Part shown: positions 16,954-24,500 of the stretch, in pieces
How positions within the stretch are numbered: the stretch's first letter is position 1
How the letters are laid out: the number at the start of each line of letters is the position of its first letter
Assembly (NCBI GenBank): GCA_035448545.1
Contig: DAOTJE010000017.1
Span: 1-64,000 of the forward strand
From: Anaerobaca sp035448545
GTDB taxonomy: Bacteria > Planctomycetota > Phycisphaerae > Sedimentisphaerales > Anaerobacaceae
Length of the DNA: 64,000 bases
Direction of reading: 5' to 3'
Notes under the pieces: generated by a model
Databases searched by the model: none
What the model was told of the DNA's origin: nothing
Seen by the model: the letters and a program-made list of their open reading frames with translations, nothing else
Program-made: the position numbers and the translations under genes

Positions 16954-18291
16954 ATGCGATTCAGCGTAGTCCTGTTGGCGTTACTCATATTGGCGGTTCC
17001 GATGGCCGCCGGGGCCGCCGAAGAGGCGACCGCCTCGCCTGTGGAACGGGTCAAAGACGAACTGCAGACGAATATCAACATCGTGTGGACCTGTGTGGCG
17101 GCGTTCCTGGTGTTCTTCATGCAGGCCGGGTTCGCCATGGTTGAGACGGGCTTCACCCGCGCCAAGAATGCCGTGAACATCCTGATGAAGAACCTGATGG
17201 ACTTCTCCATCGGAAGCCTGGTGTTTTTCCTGGTCGGCTTCGGCCTGATGTTCGGCAAGACCAACGGTCTGTTTGGCACGACTCTGTTCGCGCTGGCCGG
17301 CGTCGAGAAAGGGACTGGGTGGGACTGGACATTCCTGATCTTCCAGACGGTGTTTGCCGCCACGGCGGCCACGATCGTCTCCGGCGCGATGGCCGAGCGA
17401 ACGAAGTTCGTCGCATACCTGATCTACAGCGCGGTCATCTCGCTCGTGATCTACCCGATCTTTGGATCGTGGGTCTGGGGCAGTCTGCTGCACGGTGGCG
17501 GTTGGCTGGAGGGCATGGGATTCCATGACTTTGCCGGCTCGACCGTGGTCCACTCGATCGGCGGGTGGCTGGCGCTGGCCGGAGCGATTGTGTTGGGGCC
17601 TCGCGTGGGCAAGTACGGGCCCGATGGCAAACCTCGCGCGATTCTCGGGCACAACCTGCCCCTGGCGGCGCTGGGTGTGTTCATCCTGTGGTTCGGCTGG
17701 TTCGGCTTCAATCCCGGCAGCACGACCGCCGGCAATGGCCAGGTCGGCTACATCGCGGTGACGACGAATCTGGCGGCAGCCGCCGGAGCACTCACCGCGC
17801 TGATCGTCTCATGGTGTGTCCTGAAGAAACCGGATATCTCGATGACCCTTAACGGTGCGCTGGCGGGTCTGGTCGCGATCACCAGCCCTTGCGATGGCGT
17901 CACCCCCTTCGGTTCGATTGTCATTGGCGGTGTGGGTGGTGTCCTGGTCGTCCTGAGCGTTCTCTTTGTCGACTATGTGTTGAAGGTGGACGACCCGGTC
18001 GGCGCCGTCAGTGTGCACGCGGTCAACGGCGCGTGGGGGACGTTGTCGTACGGCCTGTTCGCCATGGATGGTGGTCTGTTCTACGGCGGCGGGTTCAAGC
18101 AGCTTGGCGTTCAGTTGCTCGGTGTGGCTGCGGCCTTTGTGTGGGCGTTCGGTCTGGGCCTGGTTCTCTTCAATATCCTCAAGCACACCGTCGGGATTCG
18201 TGTGAGCGCCGAAGAAGAGCTCAAAGGGCTCGACATCGGGGAACACGGCATGGAGGCGTACGCCGGATTCCAGATCTTCAGCACAACCTAA
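16954..18291 (+). CDS. amt: Ammonium transporter, copy 1
   Basis: A 445-residue Amt/Mep/Rh channel protein. A cleavable-looking signal (MRFSVVLLALLILAVPMAAGA) is followed by 11 membrane helices. The conserved pore histidines are in FAGSTVVHSIGGW and VHAVNGAWGTL, and the family signature helix reads AAFLVFFMQAGFAMVETGFTRAKN. The C-terminal tail ends ELKGLDIGEHGMEAYAGFQIF, the conserved cytoplasmic segment that PII proteins contact. The ATG at 16954 has GAGGTGA 5 bases upstream. It is the second gene of the operon with the porin before and glnK after it, the usual amt-glnK pair. It should take up ammonium and be blocked by GlnK when nitrogen is plentiful. Confidence 0.95.
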   Translation: MRFSVVLLALLILAVPMAAGAAEEATASPVERVKDELQTNINIVWTCVAAFLVFFMQAGFAMVETGFTRAKNAVNILMKNLMDFSIGSLVFFLVGFGLMFGKTNGLFGTTLFALAGVEKGTGWDWTFLIFQTVFAATAATIVSGAMAERTKFVAYLIYSAVISLVIYPIFGSWVWGSLLHGGGWLEGMGFHDFAGSTVVHSIGGWLALAGAIVLGPRVGKYGPDGKPRAILGHNLPLAALGVFILWFGWFGFNPGSTTAGNGQVGYIAVTTNLAAAAGALTALIVSWCVLKKPDISMTLNGALAGLVAITSPCDGVTPFGSIVIGGVGGVLVVLSVLFVDYVLKVDDPVGAVSVHAVNGAWGTLSYGLFAMDGGLFYGGGFKQLGVQLLGVAAAFVWAFGLGLVLFNILKHTVGIRVSAEEELKGLDIGEHGMEAYAGFQIFSTT

Positions 18292-18315
18292 GGGACCCCA
18301 ACTGGAGCAGATACG

Positions 18316-18657
18316 ATGAAACTGATAATCGCATACATACAACCGCACAAATTGCAGGATGTGAAGAGGTCACTCTATGCCGCGGAGGTGTTCAAGCTTT
18401 CCGTTACGAATGCTCTCGGATGCGGCGCCCAGAAGGGATATCACGAGAGCTACCGAGGAGTCGATTTCGAAGTGAACCTTCTCAAGAAGGTCCGGATCGA
18501 GATTGCGGTCAACGAGGATTTTGTGGACAAGACGATCAACGCCATCATCGAAGGAGCCCGCACGGGAACGATAGGAGATGGAAAGATCTTTGTCCTGGAC
18601 CTGGGCGAGTGCATTCGCATTCGCACGGGAGAGCGCGGCGGTGCGGCCATAGGGTGA
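18316..18657 (+). CDS. glnK: PII signal protein, copy 1
   Basis: This 113-residue PII protein starts MKLIIAYIQPHKLQDVKRSL. Its T-loop reads GCGAQKGYHESYRGVDFEV, with the tyrosine of SYRG at the position uridylylated in enteric PII. The C-terminal block TGTIGDGKIFVLDL and RIRTGE are classical nucleotide-site signatures. It binds ATP/ADP and 2-oxoglutarate and plugs the ammonium channel encoded just upstream; whether the tyrosine is modified here is unknown. GGAG stands 8 bases before the ATG. It lies 24 bases after amt and ends the operon, with a terminator about 65 bases downstream. Confidence 0.95.
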   Translation: MKLIIAYIQPHKLQDVKRSLYAAEVFKLSVTNALGCGAQKGYHESYRGVDFEVNLLKKVRIEIAVNEDFVDKTINAIIEGARTGTIGDGKIFVLDLGECIRIRTGERGGAAIG

Positions 18658-18720
18658 TTCGAATGGATACTTCCCTACCTTAGGGCCATCACTTCGTGTG
18701 CCCGTCGGGCCAGAAGGCGG

Positions 18721-18754
18721 GTCCTGTCCCCCCGAGGGGCAGGACTCCGTTTTT
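18721..18754 (+). terminator. Rho-independent terminator of porin-amt-glnK
   Basis: GTCCTG-T-CCCC pairs with GGGG-CAGGAC around a tiny loop (18721-18745), then CCG and TTTTT (18750-18754). It is placed to end the first amt-glnK operon. Confidence 0.8.
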
Positions 18755-18791
18755 CTTCCAGGGGGCACATTCACCCGGAGATGCCAGCAAA

Positions 18792-18835
18792 CTACAAAAC
18801 TGTTTGTCTGTTAACATGAAGCTACAAAAACGTAG
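18792..18835 (+). promoter_or_regulatory. Paired CTACA-N4-TGTAG elements, second amt-glnK locus
   Basis: Copy 1 is CTACA-AAAC-TGTTT (18792-18805) and copy 2 is CTACA-AAAA-CGTAG (18822-18835), centres 30 bp apart. They lie 126.5 and 96.5 bp before the -24 element at 18925, the same geometry as the other two targets. Confidence 0.72.
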
Positions 18836-18924
18836 ATTGGCTGCTGTTGCGACGAACGGAGTGCCCTCTTTGTAACACTCTGTCAATGCACGGTATATGC
18901 GATTGTTGCCTTCATGGACCGAAG

Positions 18925-18939
18925 TGGCACAGGTTTTGT
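18925..18939 (+). promoter_or_regulatory. Sigma-54 (-24/-12) promoter of second amt-glnK
   Basis: TGGCAC-AGGTT-TTGT; the -24 element is perfect and spacing is right, but the -12 dinucleotide is GT in place of GC, which may make it weaker. Start of transcription would be near 18951. Confidence 0.75.
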
Positions 18940-18960
18940 TAAGAGTAACTGGTCGTAAGT

Positions 18961-18980
18961 CGGGCGAGCGTTCTCGCCCG
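18961..18980 (+). other. Perfect hairpin in the second amt leader
   Basis: CGGGCGAG (18961-18968) and CTCGCCCG (18973-18980) form an 8-bp stem around CGTT in the predicted 66-base leader. It starts about 10 bases after the predicted transcript start and could protect the 5' end of the mRNA. Confidence 0.5.
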
Positions 18981-19016
18981 TGGAACAAGAGTCCGACGTG
19001 GAGGCACAAGAACGTG

Positions 19017-20378
19017 ATGGCGGAACGAAGAAGGTCTGTTTGGCGACCGGGCTGGAGGTCTGTCGCGACATGGTTGTTTGTGCTGCTGGCAGCGGGTACC
19101 AGCTCGGCGGCTGAGGAGGGGCCGACGGTCCAGTTGCTGGACCAGGGATTGAATACGCTTTGGGTGCTGGTGGCGGCGTTTCTGGTCTTCTTCATGCAGG
19201 CCGGCTTCGGCATGGTCGAGGCCGGGTTCACGCGTGCCAAGAACGCCTGCAACATCCTGACGAAGAACTTCCTGGACTACTGCGTCGCCTGCATCATGTT
19301 CTTCATCGCCGGCTACGCGTTCATGTTCGGCACCGGGAACGGTTTCATCGGCTGGACCGGGTTCTTCATGTCCGGCGCCGAGAACCCGTCCTCGGTGCAG
19401 CCTTGGGCATTCTGGCTGTTCCAGGCGGCCTTCTGTGGTGCCGCGGCGACGATCGTCGCCGGAGCGATGGCCGAACGGATGAAGTTCCCGGCCTACTTGA
19501 TCTACACAGCCGTCGTCAGCGTGGTCGTTTACCCCGTTGTTGGACACTGGATCTGGAATAGTGGCGGGTGGCTGGCCAAGATGGGCTTCGCCGATTTCGC
19601 CGGCTCGACGGTCGTTCATTCCGTGGGCGGGTGGATCTCGTTCGTCGGGACCATCGTCTTAGGCGCGCGGATCGGCAAGTTCTCTCCGGATGGACGGCCT
19701 CGCGTGATCGCGGGACACTCGATTCCGCTGGCCTCGCTCGGCGTTTTCCTGTTGTGGTTTGGGTGGTTCGGGTTCAATCCCGGTTCGACGCTGGCGGTCG
19801 GCGACGGCGAGGCGATATCGAGAATCGCGGTCAATACGAACATCTCGGCCTGTGCCGGCGCGATCGTGGCCATGGTTGCGGTCTGGGTTTTCTTCGGCAA
19901 ACCGGACTTGTCGATGACGATGAACGGCTGCCTGGCAGGTTTGGTGGCCATTACGGCAGGTTGCAATTATGTCAGTCCCGCGGCGTCCATCCTCATCGGC
20001 GCTATCTCCGGTGTGGTCGTTGTGTTGGGCGTGGCCGTGCTCGACCGCATCCGTGTCGATGACCCGGTGGGTGCCATCCCGGTGCATGGAATGAACGGGC
20101 TCTGGGGAACGTTGGCGGTCGGCTTGTGGGGCCAGAAGTCGTACGGGCTGGCCAACGACGGCCTGTTTCACGGAGGGGGACTGACGCAGTTGGGCATTCA
20201 GGCGCTGGGCACCATTGCCGTGGACCTGTTTGTCATTGCGGCGATGGGTGTGGTGTTCCTGGCCATCAAGCATACCATGGGGTTGCGCGTATCGCCCGAA
20301 GAAGAAATGCGCGGTCTCGATATCGGCGAGCACGGAATGGAATCGTACGCCGGTTTCCAGGTGTTCACCACGACCTGA
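19017..20378 (+). CDS. amt: Ammonium transporter, copy 2
   Basis: A second Amt protein, 453 residues, similar throughout to copy 1. It has a hydrophobic leader (VATWLFVLLAAGTSSAAEE), the AAFLVFFMQAGFGMVEAGFTRAKN signature, pore histidines in FAGSTVVHSVGGW and VHGMNGLWGTL, and the PII-contact tail EMRGLDIGEHGMESYAGFQVF. The upstream frame from 18897 cannot be used because it begins before the predicted transcript start. ATG at 19017 follows GTG at 19014, and GGAGG is at 19000-19004. It is paired with its own glnK. Two complete amt-glnK modules under matched promoters suggest different affinities or separate PII gates. Confidence 0.95.
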   Translation: MAERRRSVWRPGWRSVATWLFVLLAAGTSSAAEEGPTVQLLDQGLNTLWVLVAAFLVFFMQAGFGMVEAGFTRAKNACNILTKNFLDYCVACIMFFIAGYAFMFGTGNGFIGWTGFFMSGAENPSSVQPWAFWLFQAAFCGAAATIVAGAMAERMKFPAYLIYTAVVSVVVYPVVGHWIWNSGGWLAKMGFADFAGSTVVHSVGGWISFVGTIVLGARIGKFSPDGRPRVIAGHSIPLASLGVFLLWFGWFGFNPGSTLAVGDGEAISRIAVNTNISACAGAIVAMVAVWVFFGKPDLSMTMNGCLAGLVAITAGCNYVSPAASILIGAISGVVVVLGVAVLDRIRVDDPVGAIPVHGMNGLWGTLAVGLWGQKSYGLANDGLFHGGGLTQLGIQALGTIAVDLFVIAAMGVVFLAIKHTMGLRVSPEEEMRGLDIGEHGMESYAGFQVFTTT

Positions 20379-20414
20379 CCTGCATGACCTTGCCACGATT
20401 GGGAGTTGGATGCG

Positions 20415-20756
20415 ATGAAACTGATCATTGCCTATGTTCAGCCACACAAACTCAACGATGTGAAACGGGCCTTGTTCAAGGCCGAAGTGCACAAGATGTC
20501 GGTCACCAACGCGCTGGGATGCGGCGCGCAGAAAGGATATCACGAGAGCTATCGGGGAGTCCAGTTCGAGGTCAACCTTCTCAAGAAGGTCCGGATCGAG
20601 ATCGGGGTCAACGAGGACTTCGTCGAGCGGACGATCGAGGCGATCATCGCCGGGGCGCGCACCGGCCAGATCGGCGACGGGAAGATCTTCGTGCTGGACC
20701 TGCCGGAGTGCATCCGCATTCGCACGGGCGAGCGGGGAAGGGAAGCCATCGGATAG
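20415..20756 (+). CDS. glnK: PII signal protein, copy 2
   Basis: A 113-residue PII paralogue, nearly identical to copy 1 in the T-loop (GAQKGYHESYRGVQFEV) and in the nucleotide-site block TGQIGDGKIFVLDL. Differences concentrate in the helices. The conserved T-loop tyrosine is present. ATG at 20415 has GGAG about 9 bases upstream, and the three codons before it in the longer frame are ignored. It follows the second amt by 36 bases. Because both T-loops are alike, each PII could contact either transporter and mixed trimers are possible, but that is untested. Confidence 0.95.
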   Translation: MKLIIAYVQPHKLNDVKRALFKAEVHKMSVTNALGCGAQKGYHESYRGVQFEVNLLKKVRIEIGVNEDFVERTIEAIIAGARTGQIGDGKIFVLDLPECIRIRTGERGREAIG

Positions 20757-20843
20757 CCGAGGCTCCTCGGTGGGGCGCGAAGAGACAATCCAGTCGGCCC
20801 ACGCGCCATCATCGTCTGTGCCCACCCTGTTGGGCAGGCGATT

Positions 20844-20877
20844 CGAGCCTCGTCCGCCTGGGCGAGGCTCGGTTTTT
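20844..20877 (+). terminator. Rho-independent terminator of second amt-glnK
   Basis: CGAGCCTCG (20844-20852) pairs with CGAGGCTCG (20863-20871) and is followed by G and TTTTT (20873-20877). It separates the amt-glnK operon from the glutamine synthetase control region. Confidence 0.85.
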
Positions 20878-20893
20878 GTCGGCAGACGCTCGG

Positions 20894-20938
20894 CTACAAT
20901 ATTGTAGGCTCTGTGGGGCATTATCGACATAAATGTAG
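20894..20938 (+). promoter_or_regulatory. Paired CTACA-N4-TGTAG elements, glutamine synthetase locus
   Basis: Copy 1, CTACA-ATAT-TGTAG (20894-20907), is a perfect 14-bp palindrome and the best match to consensus in the window. Copy 2 is CGACA-TAAA-TGTAG (20925-20938). Centres are 31 bp apart and lie 125.5 and 94.5 bp before the -24 element at 21026. Confidence 0.78.
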
Positions 20939-21025
20939 CTTGCCGCGAAAGAGCCTTGGTGGATTGTATGTTCATAAGTAATTTATACCGAAGGCGTTAT
21001 GATTATACGGTGGGCCGTACGAAAT

Positions 21026-21040
21026 TGGCATGCGTATTGC
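21026..21040 (+). promoter_or_regulatory. Sigma-54 (-24/-12) promoter of glutamine synthetase
   Basis: TGGCAT-GCGTA-TTGC keeps GG and GC at the proper 10-base spacing. Start of transcription would be near 21052. Confidence 0.85.
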
Positions 21041-21051
21041 AAATGGTTGTT

Positions 21052-21522
21052 CCGCATGTGCCGGTATCGCATCCGGCCCGTGCAGAGCAGACGATGATGG
21101 AGTCTGGATTCGATGGTGGCAAGGAACAACCAGGCTATTCGGCCGGTGCGGCGGTCTGCCGTGCCGCTGTGGTACAGGTCTGACGTGGAAGACGCGTCAG
21201 TCCTCCGGCCGGGGGCTTCCGCTGCGGCAGTCTGTTGCAAGCCATCGGTTTGTGCTCCAGGTATCGCCTCACCTTCGTGGACGAAGTGCGTGCTGCACTG
21301 CGGCGTGCGGTGGCATCGGATAGTGGGTGGGGCTTGTTCGCCGCCGGCGGGTTCTGCTGGGGAGCTCGCCACGCAGCGCAAGCCTCACCCTTGCTGACAG
21401 GCTCGCCCCGCACGGGATAGCATGGCCGATGCTCTCGCCGTTGGCGTCGAGGAGGCCAATGGTATTGGCGGTGCGGTACGATGACCCAACAAACAGGTGT
21501 GATGGCAATTGAGGAGTCAAAA
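21052..21522 (+). other. Predicted long 5' leader of glutamine synthetase mRNA
   Basis: About 470 bases separate the predicted transcript start from the ATG at 21523. A small GCCGG/CCGGC hairpin lies near its 5' end (about 21062-21078). Small open frames exist on both strands, but none has a good ribosome site. It may carry RNA-level control, a second promoter or a short peptide; the sequence does not decide. Confidence 0.4.
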
Positions 21523-23622
21523 ATGTCGATTACGATCAACGAGACCTTCGGACGCAACGTCTTCAATGAAGCGACCATGCGCGAGTGCCTGCCCAAGAAC
21601 GTGTTCCGCTCGCTCAAGAAGACTCTGAATGGCGAGCAGCCGCTCGACCCGGTCACCGCCGATGTGATCGCCAACGCCATGAAGGACTGGGCCATTGCCA
21701 AGGGCGCCACGCATTTCTGTCACTGGTTCCAGCCCATGACCGGACTGACGGCAGAGAAACACGATGCGTTCATCTCGCCGACCCCCGACGGACGCACCAT
21801 CATGGAGTTCAGCGGCAAGGAACTGATCAAAGGCGAGCCCGATGCCTCGTCATTTCCTTCCGGGGGTCTGCGTGCCACGTTCGAAGCACGCGGCTACACC
21901 GCATGGGACTGCACCTCGCCGGTTTTCGTGAAGGAGAACGGCAAGAACATCACGCTGTACATTCCGAGCGCCTTCTGCTCCTACCGGGGTGAGGCGCTGG
22001 ACAAGAAGACGCCGCTGCTGCGTTCCATGGACGCCCTCAACAAGCAGGCGGTCCGGGTACTGAAGCTGCTGGGCAACACAAGCGTTTCGCGCGTCACGGC
22101 GACGATGGGGCCGGAACAGGAGTACTTCCTGATCGATCAGGAGTTCTACAAGAAACGCCTTGATCTGGTCCTGGCCGGAAGGACGCTGTTCGGCGCCAAG
22201 CCGCCGCGCGGGCAGGAACTGGAAGACCACTACTTTGGCTCGCTGCACGAGCGCGTTGCCAGCTTCATGAACGAGGTCAACAACGAGTTGTGGAAGCTGG
22301 GCGTCACCGCCAAGACGCAGCACAACGAGGTTGCGCCCGCACAGTACGAGCTGGCGCCGGTCTTCGCGACGGTGAACGTGGCCGCCGACCATAATCAGTT
22401 GACGATGGACACGCTCCAGAAGGTCGCCCTGCATCATGGATTTGTGTGCCTGCTGCACGAGAAGCCGTTTGCGGGAGTCAATGGTTCGGGCAAGCACAAC
22501 AACTGGAGCATGATGACCGACGACGGCGTGAATCTGCTCGATCCGGGGGACACCCCGCACGACAACATGGTGTTTCTCGTGATGCTGTGCGCCGTGGTGA
22601 AAGCGGTGGACAAATACGCTCCACTGCTGCGGGCCAGCGTCGCCAACGCCGGCAATGAGCATCGGCTCGGCGCCAACGAGGCGCCGCCGGCCATCGTGTC
22701 GGTCTTCCTCGGCGATCAGTTGACCGACATCTTTGAGCAACTCGCCAAGGGTCCGGCCAAGAGCAGCAAGAAGGGCGGCCAGCTCCAGCTCGGTGTCTCG
22801 ACTCTTCCGCCGCTGCCGAGAGACTGCACCGACCGGAATCGCACATCCCCGTTCGCCTTCACGGGCAACAAGTTCGAGTTCCGCATGGTCGGCTCGACGC
22901 AGTCCGTTTCCGGTCCCAGCTTCGTGCTGAACACGATCGTCGCCGACGCGCTCTGCGATATCGCCGATGAACTGGAGAAGGCCAGCGACGTCAAGGCGAC
23001 CGCGCAGAAGATCCTCCAGGAGATCGCCGTCAAACACGCGCGGATCGTGTTCAACGGCGACAACTACACGGCGGAGTGGGTGGCCGAGGCGGCCCGGCGC
23101 GGCCTGCCGAACATCCGTTCGACGGTCGAGTCGCTCAAGAGCATTCCTTCGAAAGAGAACATTGCGTTGTTCAGCAAACATGAGGTCCTCTCGGAGCAGG
23201 AGCTCAGAGCGCGGACGGAGGTTCTGCTGGAGGTTTACAGCCGACAGATCAACATCGAGGCCCAGACGATGTTAAGCATTGCCAAGCGACAGATTCTGCC
23301 CGCGTCGTGCGAATACTCCGCTCGCCTGGCCGGTGCGGTGGCGGCCGTCTCTGGCGTCGGCGGCCATGCGGAGACGCAAAGGAAGATGCTGACGCGCGTA
23401 TGCGAGCTGATCACGGCCCTGGAGCATGGAATCGCTGCACTGGAGGAAGCGACGGCCCGTGCGGCTGCCATGAAAGGTGGCGAAACCCAGGCGGAAAGCT
23501 ACTCCCATGACGTTATTCCGGCGATGAACGCCGTACGGGCGGCCGCCGACGAACTGGAGACCCTCGTCGACGCCAAGCTCTGGCCCTTGCCGATCTACGC
23601 CGAAATGCTGTTCCTTCGATAG
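21523..23622 (+). CDS. glnN: Type III glutamine synthetase
   Basis: The enzyme makes glutamine from glutamate, ammonium and ATP. It is 699 residues, right for the GSIII class (about 700-730) and much larger than GlnA. Family marks include MKDWAIAKGATHFCHWFQPMT, FPSGGLRATFEARGYTAWD, TMGPEQEYFLID and QHNEVAPAQYELAP, the last with the metal/glutamate-binding residues. A C-terminal helical region with an FLR end is normal. ATG at 21523 has GAGGAG 6 bases upstream; the longer frame from 21481 lacks such a site. It stands alone behind its own sigma-54 promoter, right after two amt-glnK operons, so the block covers uptake, sensing and assimilation of ammonium. Confidence 0.96.
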   Translation: MSITINETFGRNVFNEATMRECLPKNVFRSLKKTLNGEQPLDPVTADVIANAMKDWAIAKGATHFCHWFQPMTGLTAEKHDAFISPTPDGRTIMEFSGKELIKGEPDASSFPSGGLRATFEARGYTAWDCTSPVFVKENGKNITLYIPSAFCSYRGEALDKKTPLLRSMDALNKQAVRVLKLLGNTSVSRVTATMGPEQEYFLIDQEFYKKRLDLVLAGRTLFGAKPPRGQELEDHYFGSLHERVASFMNEVNNELWKLGVTAKTQHNEVAPAQYELAPVFATVNVAADHNQLTMDTLQKVALHHGFVCLLHEKPFAGVNGSGKHNNWSMMTDDGVNLLDPGDTPHDNMVFLVMLCAVVKAVDKYAPLLRASVANAGNEHRLGANEAPPAIVSVFLGDQLTDIFEQLAKGPAKSSKKGGQLQLGVSTLPPLPRDCTDRNRTSPFAFTGNKFEFRMVGSTQSVSGPSFVLNTIVADALCDIADELEKASDVKATAQKILQEIAVKHARIVFNGDNYTAEWVAEAARRGLPNIRSTVESLKSIPSKENIALFSKHEVLSEQELRARTEVLLEVYSRQINIEAQTMLSIAKRQILPASCEYSARLAGAVAAVSGVGGHAETQRKMLTRVCELITALEHGIAALEEATARAAAMKGGETQAESYSHDVIPAMNAVRAAADELETLVDAKLWPLPIYAEMLFLR

Positions 23623-23633
23623 AACAACTTGAA

Positions 23634-23957
23634 TCATACGCCCGGGTGACTGGAGGGCTCGCCTTCCTGTGCGTGTCGTGCGGATCCTCCGGTCTCCGGG
23701 CGATGTGCTTTCAGCTCGTCAACGGCCGGCTGATGTGCCCGCAGGATGTGGCGACCCATGCTCGTCAAGTCGGTCGAGACGAAGCCGCATTCGTAGCAGC
23801 ACCAGCACCACCCGTGATAAACCGGTAGCGACCGTCGATGCTGCGTCAGCTCGACGAGGACGGCCAGCTCCGCGTCGCTCAGGAAGCCCGCATCGATCAC
23901 ACCTTCGGGTATCGTGCTCCATCCGCACTTGGGGACCGCCGCTTCTCTTCGGCTCAT
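23634..23957 (-). CDS. Small protein with C2H2-type zinc finger motif
   Basis: About 107 residues if begun at ATG 23957; a longer frame runs to 24071. The centre has CWCCYECGFVSTDL followed by MGRHILRAH. Taken as C54-x2-C57-x12-H70-x4-H75 this is a C2H2 zinc finger, uncommon in bacteria. The segment before it, FLSDAELAVLVELTQHRRSLPVYHGW, looks helical. The tail is low in hydrophobics. It converges on glnN with 11 bases between. It may bind nucleic acid or protein. I cannot name a family, and the start is uncertain because no strong ribosome site precedes any candidate ATG. Confidence 0.6.
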   Translation of the reverse strand: MSRREAAVPKCGWSTIPEGVIDAGFLSDAELAVLVELTQHRRSLPVYHGWCWCCYECGFVSTDLTSMGRHILRAHQPAVDELKAHRPETGGSARHAQEGEPSSHPGV

Positions 23958-24231
23958 GTCCGACCCGCCGTCATTGGCCCGAGGCGCGTGCCTGACGCGC
24001 ATCCCCCTTGGGCAGTGGCATTCTGCTCTTTCAGGTTCGATGCACATTCCTCCGGCAAGAGGGTAATGCATGGCTACCGACGGGCGACAAACGTACCACT
24101 CCGGACGTGGCCGTCACAAGTCCGCAATTGCGCTGACAGACTTTCCGTTGACCCTGCCTGAGGGGCCACCGAACCGATCGGCGGATAGGAAGTTGCTTTT
24201 CCCCCTTCGACGCCGTAGATTCTGTGTTCAC

Positions 24232-24448
24232 ATGGAATTAGCGATCGAGACAGACGGGTTGACGCGTCGGTTCGGAGACCTTGTGGCGGTTGATGGCTTG
24301 GGGCTCGGCGCCGGCCGGACCGGTCAACGTGGCGGCCTCGGGGCTGCTGCTCGTGGTGCTGGTCCTGTGCTATCGATTCAGCTTGCCCGCTCTTGGCGAC
24401 ATGCTCGAGCGAGGCGAGAGACGAATCCTCGACGTTGTCGCCCGCTAA
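24232..24448 (+). pseudogene. Deletion scar: ABC ATPase start fused to ABC permease end
   Basis: From ATG 24232 the frame reads MELAIETDGLTRRFGDLVAVDGL, the usual first residues of an ABC transporter ATPase just before Walker A. It then shifts. In another frame the DNA reads WGSAPAGPVNVAASGLLLVV, and so on to SLPALGDMLERGERRILDVVAR and a TAA at 24446-24448, which looks like the last membrane helix and tail of an ABC-2 type permease. The junction lies around 24295-24310. All of Walker A through most of the permease is missing. The simplest history is a deletion between two neighbouring transporter genes. No product is expected. Confidence 0.6.
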
Positions 24449-24500
24449 GTGGAATAACGTGGCGACGGATTGCCTCCGCAACGAAACAGACCAAGGGCAG

